Shown: positions 21,410-30,627 of the stretch, in pieces
Numbering within the stretch: position 1 is the stretch's first letter
Layout: every line of letters starts with the position of its first letter
Origin: Candidatus Accumulibacter propinquus
Lineage (GTDB): Bacteria; Pseudomonadota; Gammaproteobacteria; Burkholderiales; Rhodocyclaceae
Length of the DNA: 64,000 nt
Direction: 5' to 3'
NCBI GenBank assembly: GCA_016714935.1
Contig: JADKBU010000005.1
Coordinates: forward strand, 157,560-221,559
Notes under the pieces: model-generated
What the model was told of the DNA's origin: nothing
Database searches by the model: none
What the model saw: the letters and a program-made list of their open reading frames with translations, nothing else
Made by a program: the position numbers and the translations under genes

Positions 21410-21440
21410 AAAAGCGGGACGGGCGCGCAGCCCTCCCGCT
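21410..21440 (-). terminator. Hairpin with T-run between ribE and carA
   Basis: On the minus strand AGCGGGA, GGGC, a TGCGC loop, GCCC, G and TCCCGCT form a stem that is followed at once by TTTT. It lies about 130 bases after the ribE stop and 60 bases before carA. It may be the ribE terminator or an attenuator in the carA leader; the sequence alone does not decide. Confidence 0.5.
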
Positions 21441-21568
21441 CGGTTCCATGCAAGCCGCAGGATTATACCGGAGCGCACCTCTATTTGGGCAATTCCGCAT
21501 CCCGGCGGCTGTACGAAAGGCTCGGCGGTCGACGGTAAGTCATTGCTGCTGCGGGCATCAGGTCCGCG

Positions 21569-22174
21569 TCAGACGCTATCCTGATAGTTCAGAATTCGCT
21601 CGCAATAGCGCGCAATCAGGTCGATTTCGAGGTTGACCCGGCTACCGGCCTGAAGACTGCCGAGGGTCGTGGCTTCCAGGGTGTGTGGAATCAGGTTGAT
21701 GGTGAACGTGGCGCCGTCCACCGAGTTGGTGGTCAGGCTGACGCCATCGACGGTTATCGAGCCCTTGCGTGCAATGTACCTGGCGAGCGACTCCGGTGCC
21801 TGGATCTCGAGCAGGCGATTGTCGCCGATGGCCTCGAAACGCAGTACCTTGCCGACACCATCAACGTGCCCGGAGACGAGATGCCCGCCGAGCCGGTCCG
21901 CGAGACGAAGGGCCTTCTCCAGATTGATCGGTCCCGGTGCCGCCAGGCCGACGGTGCAGGCCAGCGATTCCGGCGAGACGTCAACAAAGAAACAATTGTG
22001 CTGTTTATCGACAACGGTCAGGCAAACACCACCGCAGGCGATGGAATCGCCAAGTTCAACGTCTTCGATGCCGAGTTGCCCGGCATCGATCGTCAAGCGC
22101 ACGGTGCCGGCGCCGTCGTCACGCGGAGTGATTCGGGTGACGCTGCCGCGGGCAGCAATGATTCCTGAGAACAT
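21569..22174 (-). CDS. ribE: Riboflavin synthase, alpha subunit
   Basis: The 201 residues comprise two homologous barrel domains. The first starts MFSGIIAARGSV and has SIACGGVCLTV; the second has HLVSGHVDGVGKV and GSITVDGVSLTTN. The enzyme dismutates two molecules of 6,7-dimethyl-8-ribityllumazine to riboflavin. The conserved second-residue phenylalanine and the SGHVDG motif are present. No FMN riboswitch is seen in the 88 bases upstream. The gene stands between the AI-2E family exporter and carA on the same strand. Confidence 0.94.
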   Translation of the reverse strand: MFSGIIAARGSVTRITPRDDGAGTVRLTIDAGQLGIEDVELGDSIACGGVCLTVVDKQHNCFFVDVSPESLACTVGLAAPGPINLEKALRLADRLGGHLVSGHVDGVGKVLRFEAIGDNRLLEIQAPESLARYIARKGSITVDGVSLTTNSVDGATFTINLIPHTLEATTLGSLQAGSRVNLEIDLIARYCERILNYQDSV

Positions 22175-22262
22175 GGCGGAAACCGATCAGGTGAGGGTTG
22201 CAAGGGTCGGCGGGATTCTAGCATGCAGTCGTCCGCGCCGCCGCCGCCGCCGCGGCCCGGCA

Positions 22263-23387
22263 TCACGCGCCTGGCGGCAGGCGGGCATCGCCGGGCGCCG
22301 GCTCGTCCTCGCCACCGGCCGGAAGGTCGTTGACCCACGCCTGCAGCAGGGTGTAGGCGACGGCCAGCACCACCGGGCCGACGAAAATGCCGACGAGTCC
22401 GAAGGCCAGCAGGCCACCGATGACCCCGGCCAGGATCAGCAATAATGGCAGGTCGGCGCCTTTTCTGATCAGGATCGGACGCAGGAAGTTGTCGAGTGAA
22501 GTGACGATGACCGTCCAGACCAACAGGAAAGTGCCCCAGGCCGTGCTGTCACTCCAGAACAGCCAGATCACGGCCGGCACCAGAACCAGTCCCGGTCCGA
22601 GTTGCGCGATGCAGAACATGAACATCAGCGCCGTCAGGACGGCAACCAACGGCAACCCGGCAATGGCCAGGCCGATCCCACCGAGGATCGACTGCACCAG
22701 CGCGGTGATCCCGACCCCGAGTGCCACGGCCCGGGCCGCCTGTGCGGCCAGCAGTACGGCCTTTTCGCCGCGGTCGCCAGCCAGCCGGTAGCCGAAGCGC
22801 CGCACGCCGGTGGCAGCGCTCTCCCCCGAAGAATAGAGGACCGCCGAGAGGGCGACGGTCAGCAGGAACTGAACGAAGACCAGGCCAAAGCTGCCGACCT
22901 CGCTGACGAACCAGCGGGTCATGCTGCCAGCGTAGGGAACGGCCTTGGCCGCGAGTTCTGCGGTACCGATGGTTGCGAGCTGGGTCCACGCGTGCTCGAT
23001 CTTCACCCCGACCAGCGGTAAGTCGCCGACCCACGCGGGTGGCGACGGCACCCTGAACTCGGTGAGGTATTTGCTCCACTCCGCGATCTGATCGGCATTG
23101 TCGACGAGGGTGGCAATCGCCAGCGACAACGGCACGATCAGCACCAGCAGCACCAACAGAATCATGGCGATCACTGCCGGCGTCCGCCGGTTGCCGAGGC
23201 GCTGTTGCACCCGCAGCATTAAGGGCCAGGTGGCGATGACGACCATCGTGGCCCAGATCAGTGCCGGCAGGAATGGGCGCAGGATCCAGACCGAGGCGGC
23301 GATCAGCGCGCAGAGGAAGAGCACTGCCAGTGCAGGGCGGGCGATTTCGGGGGGAGGCTCGGTCGGCTTCATCTTCTCGTCAGGCAT
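22263..23387 (-). CDS. AI-2E family transporter (YdiK-like membrane protein)
   Basis: This 374-residue protein has about seven to eight membrane helices: two at the N-terminus (AVLFLCALIAASVWILRPFL), a large helical insert with DNADQIAEWSKYLTEF, and a cluster from about residue 150 including GGIGLAIAGLPLVAVLTALM. This is the AI-2E/UPF0118 (PerM) family pattern. Members are secondary exporters of varied or unknown substrates, so autoinducer transport should not be assumed. A proline-rich cytoplasmic start (KPTEPPPEIARP) is notable. A short GCC repeat (about 22239-22257) lies beyond its stop. Confidence 0.85.
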   Translation of the reverse strand: MPDEKMKPTEPPPEIARPALAVLFLCALIAASVWILRPFLPALIWATMVVIATWPLMLRVQQRLGNRRTPAVIAMILLVLLVLIVPLSLAIATLVDNADQIAEWSKYLTEFRVPSPPAWVGDLPLVGVKIEHAWTQLATIGTAELAAKAVPYAGSMTRWFVSEVGSFGLVFVQFLLTVALSAVLYSSGESAATGVRRFGYRLAGDRGEKAVLLAAQAARAVALGVGITALVQSILGGIGLAIAGLPLVAVLTALMFMFCIAQLGPGLVLVPAVIWLFWSDSTAWGTFLLVWTVIVTSLDNFLRPILIRKGADLPLLLILAGVIGGLLAFGLVGIFVGPVVLAVAYTLLQAWVNDLPAGGEDEPAPGDARLPPGA

Positions 23388-23720
23388 ATCCGGGATTTTT
23401 CGAGGCCATGGGCCGCGCTTGGACCCATTTCCCGGTCATTGTTTCAGTGTGCTGCGCCGGCTGTTGGAGCGCGCATGACCACCGGCTTTCGCCGCAACGC
23501 CGCAGCCGTTGCCACGGCTGGCCTCTGGGCGGCATGGTAGCGCAATTCACCGACCGCGACGCGTCCACGTTTGGGAATAGAATGGCGCGCATGCAGAACC
23601 AGGCGCCGACCCGGCCGATGCCGGCAGACTCCGCATGAGACCCGCGCGGGCGGCGCGTCAGCGCTGTGGTAGCCACGGTCGGCGATCGCCGAGCATGGCT
23701 TGCCGAGCCGGTTCGCAACG
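23388..23720. other. Intergenic region before the aminopropyltransferase gene
   Basis: These 333 GC-rich bases between divergent genes should hold both promoters. I found no convincing hexamer pair, no small gene with a ribosome site and no repeat. Confidence 0.3.
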
Positions 23721-25220
23721 ATGAATCACGCCCTGCTGTTCTCGGTATTCGTTGTTGCCTCGTGTGGTCTGGCTTACGAGTTGATCGCCGGGGCACTGGC
23801 GAGTTATCTTCTTGGCGATTCGGTCACCCAGTTCTCGACGGTCATCGGTAGCTATCTGTTCGCCATGGGCGTCGGATCGTGGCTGTCGCGCTACGTCGAA
23901 AGGCGACTGGTGGCACGCTTCATCCAGGTCGAATTGATGGTCGGCGTCTTCGGCGGCTTTTCGGCGGCAGGGTTGTTCTTTGTCTTCGCCTGGTCGTCGG
24001 CGCCCTTCAAGCTGGCGCTGTATCTGGCGGTAGTCGGCATCGGCGTGCTCGTCGGCCTGGAAATTCCGCTGATCATGCGCATTCTTGAACGCGATCTGGC
24101 GTTCAAGGATCTGGTCTCGCAGGTATTGACCTTCGATTACCTCGGCGCGCTCGCTGTTTCGATTCTCTTTCCTGTCGTGCTGGTGCCCCATCTGGGCCTG
24201 ATGCGCAGTGCCCTGCTGTTCGGCCTGCTCAACGTTGCGGTTGCTCTCTGGGCCTGCTGGCTGTTTCGCGAGCAGTTGCGCAACGTCGGCTGGCTAGGCG
24301 TGCAAGGGGGGGCGTCGATGCTCGTGCTGTTGGCCGCTTTCGCTGCAGCCGGCGAGTTGACTTCTCTGGCCGAGGCTCATCTCTACGCCGATGACATCGT
24401 ACATGCCGAGAGCACGCCGTACCAGCGGATCGTCGTCACGCGCTGGAAGGACGACCTGCGCCTGCATCTGAACAACAACCTGCAGTTCAGTTCGCGCGAC
24501 GAGTACCGCTATCACGAGGCACTGGTGCATCCGGGGCTGTCCACTTTGCCGGCGGCGCGGCGCGTGCTGGTTCTCGGCGGCGGCGACGGTTTGGCCGTGC
24601 GGGAGATTCTCAAGTATCCGCAGATCGAGTCGGTGACGCTGGTCGACCTCGATCCGGCAATGACACGACTGTTTGCCAGCGCACCGCCGTTACGCAAGCT
24701 CAACGAGGATGCGCTACGTTCGAGCAAGGTCAGCGTGGTCAATGCCGATGCGCTACAGTGGCTCGAGGACAACGACGATCTCTTCGATTTCGTCGTCGTC
24801 GATTTTCCCGATCCATCGAATTTTGCGATCGGCAAGCTCTACAGTGCTTCCTTCTATCGCCTGCTCGAGAAACACCTGACGGCCAATGCGCTGGCGGTCA
24901 TCCAGTCCACCTCGCCGCTCTACGCCCGGCAGTCGTTCTGGTGTGTGGTCACCACGCTGGAGAGTGTCGGGCTGCTCGTCACACCCTACCATGCGCTGGT
25001 GCCGTCCTTTGGTGAATGGGGTTTCGTGCTGGCGGGGCGACACGCGTATCGGCCACCGCCGGCGTACGCGGTGGCCACGCGCTTCCTGACGGCCGATACC
25101 ACTCCGGCCCTGTTCCTGTTTCCCAAGGACATGGCGCGTGTCGAGACCGAGGTGAACCGTCTGAACAGTCAGGTGCTGGTGCGCTACTTCGAACAGGAGT
25201 GGCGACAGGTGATTCGCTAG
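23721..25220 (+). CDS. Membrane-anchored spermidine synthase-like protein
   Basis: With the ATG at 23721 (MNHALLFSVFVVASCG) the protein has 499 residues. Residues 1-220 hold about six or seven membrane helices with the motif FDYLGALAVSILFPVVLVPHLG. From about residue 225 a polyamine aminopropyltransferase fold follows: YQRIVVTRWKDDLRLHLNNN, QFSSRDEYRYHEAL, the SAM-type motif RVLVLGGGDGLAVREIL, and the active-site region VVDFPDPSNFAIGKLYS. Soluble spermidine synthase lacks the membrane part, so this belongs to the fused group. The next gene starts three bases after the stop. Whether it makes a polyamine or modifies another molecule is open. Confidence 0.83.
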   Translation: MNHALLFSVFVVASCGLAYELIAGALASYLLGDSVTQFSTVIGSYLFAMGVGSWLSRYVERRLVARFIQVELMVGVFGGFSAAGLFFVFAWSSAPFKLALYLAVVGIGVLVGLEIPLIMRILERDLAFKDLVSQVLTFDYLGALAVSILFPVVLVPHLGLMRSALLFGLLNVAVALWACWLFREQLRNVGWLGVQGGASMLVLLAAFAAAGELTSLAEAHLYADDIVHAESTPYQRIVVTRWKDDLRLHLNNNLQFSSRDEYRYHEALVHPGLSTLPAARRVLVLGGGDGLAVREILKYPQIESVTLVDLDPAMTRLFASAPPLRKLNEDALRSSKVSVVNADALQWLEDNDDLFDFVVVDFPDPSNFAIGKLYSASFYRLLEKHLTANALAVIQSTSPLYARQSFWCVVTTLESVGLLVTPYHALVPSFGEWGFVLAGRHAYRPPPAYAVATRFLTADTTPALFLFPKDMARVETEVNRLNSQVLVRYFEQEWRQVIR

Positions 25221-25223
25221 GGC

Positions 25224-26876
25224 ATGGACCGCCGCGAATTCATGGTCTCTGCGGGGATCGCCGGTACGGCCTCGCTGCTGGGCTGCCGCGGCACGCCAAC
25301 GCCCCTGCCGCCAGGCGAACTGCTCGGGGCTTCGCTCGCCCTCGGGCATCGCTTGCCTGCGCATGACCTGGCGCCACCCGACAGCACGCAGCACGTCCCG
25401 GTGCTCATCGTCGGTGCCGGCATCGGCGGCCTTTCCGCTGGCTGGAAACTGGCCAAGTCGGGCTTCGCCGATTTCTTGATCGTTGACCTGGAGAGCGAAG
25501 CCGGGGGCAATTCACGGGCCGGTCGCAACACGATCAGCGCCTATCCCTGGGGCGCGCATTATCTGCCGCTACCGACGCGCGAAGCGACGGCGGTACGCGA
25601 GTTGCTCGCCGAACTGGGCGTGCTGCAGGGCGATCCGCGTGCCGTCAGGCCGAGCTATGACGAGCGCTATCTGTGCGCCACTCCGCAGGAGCGGCTCTAT
25701 CGAAACGGCCGCTGGCAGGAAGGCCTGCTCCCTCAGAGCGGCGTCGGTGCCTCGGAACGCGGACAGTATCAGCGCTTTGCCGACCTGATGGCGGCTTTCC
25801 GGCGTCAGCGCGACACTCTCGGGCGGCGTGCCTTCGCCTTGCCCATGGCGTTGTCGAGCCGTTCGGCCGAACTGCTGGCGCTCGACCAGTTGAGCATGCG
25901 CGACTGGCTGCTCGCGCAGCGACTGGATTCACCGCATCTGCACTGGTACGTCAACTATGCCTGCCGCGACGACTATGGGGCGGGTAGCTCCGCGGTTTCG
26001 GCCTGGGCCGGTATCCATTACTTTGCCTGCCGCGACGGCGAGGCGCAGAACGCAGCCAGCGACAGCGTACTCACTGCGCCGGAAGGCAACGCCTGGCTGA
26101 GCAACGGGCTACTGCGATCGATCCGCGAACGTGTCGGGGCGCGATTGCTCACCGGCGCTCTCGCCTTCCGCGTTGCCGCCGGAAGCGCACCAGCGGCCGG
26201 CCGTCGTATCGAGGTTCACCTGTGGTTGCCCGACGAGCGTCGTACGCTGCGCGTACTCACCGAGCAGCTGATCTGGGCCGCGCCACTGTTCCTGGTGCCG
26301 AAAGTCTTCGCCGGTTACCCGGAGCTGAAGGTCGCCGCCGGCAGTTACAGCTACGCGCCCTGGCTGGTCGCCAACCTGACGCTGTCGCGCTTTCCGGACG
26401 ACCGCGCCGGCGCCCCGCCGGCCTGGGACAATGTGCTTTACGATAGTCCCGGCCTCGGCTATGTGGTGGCTACACATCAACACCTGCGCGCCTGGCGCGG
26501 GCCGACCGTGCTCACCTACTACCGCGCCCTCGACGAGGTGAGCCCGCAGCAGGGCAGGGAGGCGCTGCGTGACGCAGCACGCGAAGTATGGGCGGAACAG
26601 ATCCTGGCGGATCTGGAACGACCGCATCCCGATATCCGGCAGTTGACGACACGCCTCGACGTCTTTCGCAACGGGCATGCCATGGCACGGCCGGTTCCCG
26701 GCCTGATCTCTGGCGCAGCACGCCGGCGCTTTGCCGTCGACGGGACAAACCTGCGCTTTGCGCACGCCGATGTCAGTGGTTTTTCGTTGTTCGAAGAAGC
26801 GCAATACCGCGGTGTCCTGGCTGCCGAACGAACGCTGCGGCGTCTCGGTGCGCGCTTCACGTCTTCATTGGCGTAG
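25224..26876 (+). CDS. Tat-exported FAD-dependent oxidoreductase lipoprotein
   Basis: The 550-residue protein begins MDRREFMVSAGIAGTASLLG then cysteine. This combines a twin-arginine motif (DRREFM) with a clean lipobox (LLGC, Cys21), so the mature protein is probably a lipoprotein anchored outside the cytoplasm. A Rossmann FAD-binding motif (VLIVGAGIGGLSAGWKLAKS, about 59-78) and GGNSRAG follow, and late FAVDGTNLRFAHAD resembles amine-oxidase/NAD(P)-binding flavoproteins. It starts three bases after the membrane aminopropyltransferase stop; the pair probably forms one operon and may act on the same polyamine-like product. The substrate is unknown. Confidence 0.82.
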   Translation: MDRREFMVSAGIAGTASLLGCRGTPTPLPPGELLGASLALGHRLPAHDLAPPDSTQHVPVLIVGAGIGGLSAGWKLAKSGFADFLIVDLESEAGGNSRAGRNTISAYPWGAHYLPLPTREATAVRELLAELGVLQGDPRAVRPSYDERYLCATPQERLYRNGRWQEGLLPQSGVGASERGQYQRFADLMAAFRRQRDTLGRRAFALPMALSSRSAELLALDQLSMRDWLLAQRLDSPHLHWYVNYACRDDYGAGSSAVSAWAGIHYFACRDGEAQNAASDSVLTAPEGNAWLSNGLLRSIRERVGARLLTGALAFRVAAGSAPAAGRRIEVHLWLPDERRTLRVLTEQLIWAAPLFLVPKVFAGYPELKVAAGSYSYAPWLVANLTLSRFPDDRAGAPPAWDNVLYDSPGLGYVVATHQHLRAWRGPTVLTYYRALDEVSPQQGREALRDAAREVWAEQILADLERPHPDIRQLTTRLDVFRNGHAMARPVPGLISGAARRRFAVDGTNLRFAHADVSGFSLFEEAQYRGVLAAERTLRRLGARFTSSLA

Positions 26877-26882
26877 ATTGCC

Positions 26883-26921
26883 GGTGTTGTGCCAAAGCGA
26901 CTCTCGCGCTGGCACAACACC
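26883..26921. terminator. Bidirectional terminator hairpin between convergent genes
   Basis: GGTGTTGTGCCA (26883-26894) pairs perfectly with TGGCACAACACC (26910-26921) around a 15-base loop. It sits seven bases after the flavoprotein stop and 17 bases from the chemotaxis receptor stop, so it probably ends transcripts from both sides. Confidence 0.65.
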
Positions 26922-26937
26922 ACCATTCCCAGGCTCG

Positions 26938-28569
26938 TCAGGTGCGCAGGAACTGCACCGCTTCGCGGAGCTGACGTGCCGTGTTGGCGAGGTCGTTGGC
27001 AGTGGCGGAAACCTGCAGCGCGGCGGTACTGTTCTCCTCGGCGCCGCTGGCCATGCGTTCGACCGCCAGAGCAATGTCGCCGCTGCCCTGGCGTTGCACG
27101 TCGAGCCCCTGCGCGATTGCCTGCATGTCGCTGACGAGCAGGCGGGTTTCCGCAGCGATGTCGTCCATTGTCGTCCTGGCACTGCGGACGGTATCGATGC
27201 TGATGCGGGCTCTGTCCGATCCCTCGCTCATTCCTTTGGCGGCGCCTTCGACGCCGGACTGGATCTGCGTGATCATCGCCGCGATGCGGTCGGTCGATTG
27301 CGCCGTGCGTTCAGCGAGTTTTCTCACCTCGTCGGCAACGACCGCAAAGCCGCGTCCCTGCTCACCGGCCCGTGCGGCTTCGATGGCGGCATTCAGTGCC
27401 AGCAGGTTGGTCTGGTCGGCAATTTCGCGAATCACCCCGACGATGCCGGAAATCTCACGGGAATGTTCGCCCAGCCGCCGCATCGAATCGGCGGTTTCCT
27501 GCACGTCGGTCGCGAGTCGTTCCACGACCGTGGCGGTGGTGGAGATTTCCGTGCTTCCCTGATCGCAACGGGTTCCAGCCTGCTGCACCTTGCTCTTCGC
27601 CGCATCAGCCTGTGCCGCCATCACCGAGATGCCGCTCGACATCTGCTCCACCGTGGTGACCATGGCACTGACCGCGGAATTCTGGCGGTGCGTGCCGTCA
27701 GCGACCCCGGCAATGGTCTGCGAGAGTCGCATCGCCGAAGCACTCAGCGTTTCCGCCGCAGCGCGAATCTGCCGGACCGTCTGTGCCAGCTTTTCGCCGG
27801 TCGCGTCGATGGAACGGAGCAGTTCGCCAATTTCATCGGCGCGGCGGCTGACGCTCGTCTGGGGGGCGAGATCGCCGCTGGCCAGATCGCCGAGTCGTCG
27901 CTTCGCTTCACCAATGCCCGTCAGCAGCGAACGACTAAAGAGGTAGTTGCCTGCCGCAGCGACTCCGCCGCTAAACAGAAATACGGCCAGCAGTACCCAT
28001 AGATCGTCGCGCAGGCCCGCGGCCGTCAATGCTTCGACCTCCTCCTGTTCTCGGGTACTCAGGGAGACCACGTCGTCGATAGCCTTCCGGTGCTCGGCAT
28101 ACTGTACTTCGAGCTGTTTCAGTGAGGTGCGCACAGCGGACTCGTCTCCGGCGTTCACCGCCGGAAGAAACTGCTGGTCCACGATCTCGAAAAACCGTAT
28201 CGACGCTTTATGCGCGTCGTTCAGGAAGCGAGTCTTGATGCTCTCGGGCAACTGCTGCTCAAGCCAGAACTTGTGGCGTGTGTCGTAATCCGTACGCAGT
28301 TGTCCGAGCCTGGCAAGCAGGGTTTCGCGCTCGGTCCGCCGGTCCGGATCGGACAGTTGCAGGGTCGTCAGGTACGACTCGATGATGTAGTTTGGTGGCG
28401 GCAGGATGTCCGCGACCAGGTCCTTGTAGAGGACGATGCGCTGATAATTGGGGCCGCCGACCTTGGTTTCGCTGATGGTGTGCGATGTCCAGGCGCCAAA
28501 CAGCAGAAAGCCGCCGGCGAGGGAAATGGCCACCAGCAGCACTTGGGTGCGCAGGCTGAAACGGGTCAT
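26938..28569 (-). CDS. Methyl-accepting chemotaxis protein
   Basis: The 543 residues show a transducer layout: membrane helix about 10-28, a periplasmic helical ligand domain to about 185 (with DYDTRHKFWLEQQLPES), a second helix (LWVLLAVFLFSGGVAAAGNY), a HAMP segment, and a long coiled-coil signalling domain. The hairpin tip DQTNLLALNAAIEAARAGEQ that binds CheA and CheW is intact, followed by GRGFAVVADEVRKLAERT. The sensed ligand is not predictable. The gene stands alone, with a terminator after it and the divergent TetR gene upstream. Confidence 0.93.
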   Translation of the reverse strand: MTRFSLRTQVLLVAISLAGGFLLFGAWTSHTISETKVGGPNYQRIVLYKDLVADILPPPNYIIESYLTTLQLSDPDRRTERETLLARLGQLRTDYDTRHKFWLEQQLPESIKTRFLNDAHKASIRFFEIVDQQFLPAVNAGDESAVRTSLKQLEVQYAEHRKAIDDVVSLSTREQEEVEALTAAGLRDDLWVLLAVFLFSGGVAAAGNYLFSRSLLTGIGEAKRRLGDLASGDLAPQTSVSRRADEIGELLRSIDATGEKLAQTVRQIRAAAETLSASAMRLSQTIAGVADGTHRQNSAVSAMVTTVEQMSSGISVMAAQADAAKSKVQQAGTRCDQGSTEISTTATVVERLATDVQETADSMRRLGEHSREISGIVGVIREIADQTNLLALNAAIEAARAGEQGRGFAVVADEVRKLAERTAQSTDRIAAMITQIQSGVEGAAKGMSEGSDRARISIDTVRSARTTMDDIAAETRLLVSDMQAIAQGLDVQRQGSGDIALAVERMASGAEENSTAALQVSATANDLANTARQLREAVQFLRT

Positions 28570-28800
28570 ATCAGGTCTCCAGGGTTGGCCCTACAGCTTG
28601 ATGTGAAGGGTTCGATTGGTCACGGATGGCGTCCAGCGAGCATCGGCACGCGGTCGAGCGATGCCTGTTGCCACCCTGATTGTACAGATGCGCGTCCCTC
28701 GGACAAGGTGAAGCGCAAAAGGTGCCGGCTGCACCCCGGTCAACGCGCCGCGTTGGCGTGATTCGCGGACTCGATCGGCCGCCAGAGGCCGCCTCTCGGT

Positions 28801-28848
28801 TTGACTCTGCCGGTGATGGGGACTACATTAATGACCGTTCGGTCATTA
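28801..28848 (+). promoter_or_regulatory. Promoter with TetR-type operator
   Basis: TTGACT (28801-28806) and TACATT (28824-28829) lie 17 bases apart. Immediately after and overlapping the -10 is a perfect 20-bp palindrome, TAATGACCG TT CGGTCATTA (28829-28848), ten bases before the TetR start codon. Such palindromes are typical TetR-family operators, so the regulator probably represses its own operon, including the RND pump. Confidence 0.75.
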
Positions 28849-28858
28849 GCGTTGCCTG

Positions 28859-29530
28859 ATGAGTTCTGCCACCTTCCGATCTGCATTGAACCTTTCGCCA
28901 GCCGAGCGCACGACGCGTCGCCGCCGCAAGGACGCCCGCCCCTCCGAACTCACCGCGGCAGCACTCGAACTCTTTGTCGAACAGGGTTTTGCCGCCACCC
29001 GGCTCGACCATGTCGCTGCCCGCGCGGGCGTTTCAAAGGGCACCCTTTATCTCTATTTCAACAGCAAGGAAGCGCTGTTCAAGGCGGTCGTCGAAGACGG
29101 AATGGTGGCCGCGCTGGTCGCTGCCGAGCAGCATTTGTCGGATCACCACGGGTCGGCCACGGAACTGCTGCAGCAGTTGCTGCGCGGCTGGTGGGAGCAG
29201 ATCGGGAGTACGTCGATGGCCGGCGTGAGCAAGTTGATCATTGCCGAATCCAGGAATTTTCCGGAACTTGCCCAATACTATCGCGAGCGAGTGATCCGGC
29301 GTGGCAGGGCACTGCTGCGCAGTGCCCTGCAGCGCGGGATCGACGCCGGCGAGTTTCGCCCGGTCGACGTCGAGGCGACCGTCGACGTGATCATCGCACC
29401 GTTGCTGATGTTGGCGATCTCGCGTTTTTCGCTACGCCTGTGCGGTCAGGAGGTGGCCCCCGAAGCCTACCTCGATGCGCATGTTGCTTTGCTGTTGCAC
29501 GGTCTGGGTCGGGGCGAGGCGACGCGATGA
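28859..29530 (+). CDS. TetR/AcrR family transcriptional repressor
   Basis: The 223-residue protein has a basic N-terminal tail (TTRRRRKDARPS), then the TetR DNA-binding domain at about 29-75 with the recognition helix GVSKGTLYLYFNSKEALFKA. The C-terminal ligand-binding domain has the TetR_C pattern seen in efflux regulators (LIIAESRNFPELAQYYRERV). It is the first gene of a three-gene operon with overlapping ATGA starts, and its promoter carries a perfect palindromic operator. The inducer is probably a pump substrate. Confidence 0.92.
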   Translation: MSSATFRSALNLSPAERTTRRRRKDARPSELTAAALELFVEQGFAATRLDHVAARAGVSKGTLYLYFNSKEALFKAVVEDGMVAALVAAEQHLSDHHGSATELLQQLLRGWWEQIGSTSMAGVSKLIIAESRNFPELAQYYRERVIRRGRALLRSALQRGIDAGEFRPVDVEATVDVIIAPLLMLAISRFSLRLCGQEVAPEAYLDAHVALLLHGLGRGEATR

Positions 29531-30627
29531 ACGCGTCTGTTGCGCGCAAGCTCGCTCGGCTGCTGTCGGCACTGCCGCTGTTGCTCCTGCTTGGCGCTTG
29601 CGGCAAGGCGCCGCTATCGCCTGAGCCAGCGCGGCCGGTACTGACGCACGTCGTTGGCGATAACGCGGGTGACGAATTGCTCAGTTTCTCGGGCGAGGTG
29701 CGCTCGCGTTACGAAACGCCACTTGCCTTCCGCATCGCTGGCAAGATCACTGCCCGACTGGTTGACTCGGGTGCCGTCGTCAAGGCTGGTCAGGTCCTCG
29801 CCCGGCTGGACCCGGCGGATGCGATGCTGTCTGCGGCGGCGGCGGCGGCACAGTTGGAACTTGCCGAGGCCGACCTGCGCCGTTTCCGGAACTTGCAGGC
29901 GAAGCACTTCGTCAGCCAGGCCGCTCTCGATACCCGGGAGACGGCTTTCAAGGCAGCACAGGCGCAGGCCGACCTGGCGCACAACCAGTCTTCTTATACG
30001 GTCCTGCGGGCCGAGCAGGCGGGTATCGTGGGACTGGTGGCGGTCGAAGTCGGACAGGTCGTGGCAGCGGGGCAGACCGTCATGCGGTTGGCGCGCGCGG
30101 ACACCCTCGAAGTCGCGATCGCCATCCCCGAATCACGGATGACCGAGTTACGCGCGCTCGGGGCGGCCACGGTCGAGCTATGGGCCGATCGTCAGGCCAG
30201 CTACGCCGGACTGCTCCGCGAAGTGTCGCCGGTTGCCGACCCGGTAACCCGTACCTACGCGGCAAGGGTGTCGATACGTCACCCCGACGCCAGAGTGCTG
30301 CTGGGGATGACGGCGACGGTGCGCTTTCTTCGCCACGACGGCAACACCCGCCTGACGGTTCCGCTGACGGCGATTTTTCAACACCAGGGCGGCCCGGCGC
30401 TATGGGTGGTCGGATCCGATCAGACGGTCGTCTTGCGACCGGTTTCTGTCGCCGCATACCGGGAAGACACGGCCGTGCTCGATGACGGCGTACAGGCTGG
30501 CGAGAGGATCGTCGTTGCCGGGGTCCACAAGCTGAGCAGCGGCGAGCAGGTGCGCGTCATCGACCCGGCGAAGCCGCTTGCCGAGCCGCAGTCGCAGAGT
30601 GATCCGTCCGACGCAGCCGCGCGATGA
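29527..30627 (+). CDS. RND efflux periplasmic adaptor lipoprotein
   Basis: The ATG at 29527 overlaps the TetR stop (ATGA) and gives 366 residues. A signal with lipobox LLLLGAC (cysteine at about residue 24) anchors the protein in the inner membrane. The order is beta-barrel, lipoyl half (VDSGAVVKAGQVLARLD), an alanine-rich alpha-hairpin (about 100-145), second lipoyl half (VEVGQVVAAGQTVMRLA), and membrane-proximal domain with GVQAGERIVVAGVHKL. It is an AcrA/MexA-type membrane fusion protein linking the RND pump to an outer-membrane channel. No outer-membrane factor is encoded nearby. Confidence 0.92.
   Translation: MNASVARKLARLLSALPLLLLLGACGKAPLSPEPARPVLTHVVGDNAGDELLSFSGEVRSRYETPLAFRIAGKITARLVDSGAVVKAGQVLARLDPADAMLSAAAAAAQLELAEADLRRFRNLQAKHFVSQAALDTRETAFKAAQAQADLAHNQSSYTVLRAEQAGIVGLVAVEVGQVVAAGQTVMRLARADTLEVAIAIPESRMTELRALGAATVELWADRQASYAGLLREVSPVADPVTRTYAARVSIRHPDARVLLGMTATVRFLRHDGNTRLTVPLTAIFQHQGGPALWVVGSDQTVVLRPVSVAAYREDTAVLDDGVQAGERIVVAGVHKLSSGEQVRVIDPAKPLAEPQSQSDPSDAAAR

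Noticed and set aside
22239..22257. GCC triplet run after the AI-2E family gene as a microsatellite of interest
   Set aside because: Short, non-coding and unremarkable in a GC-rich genome.
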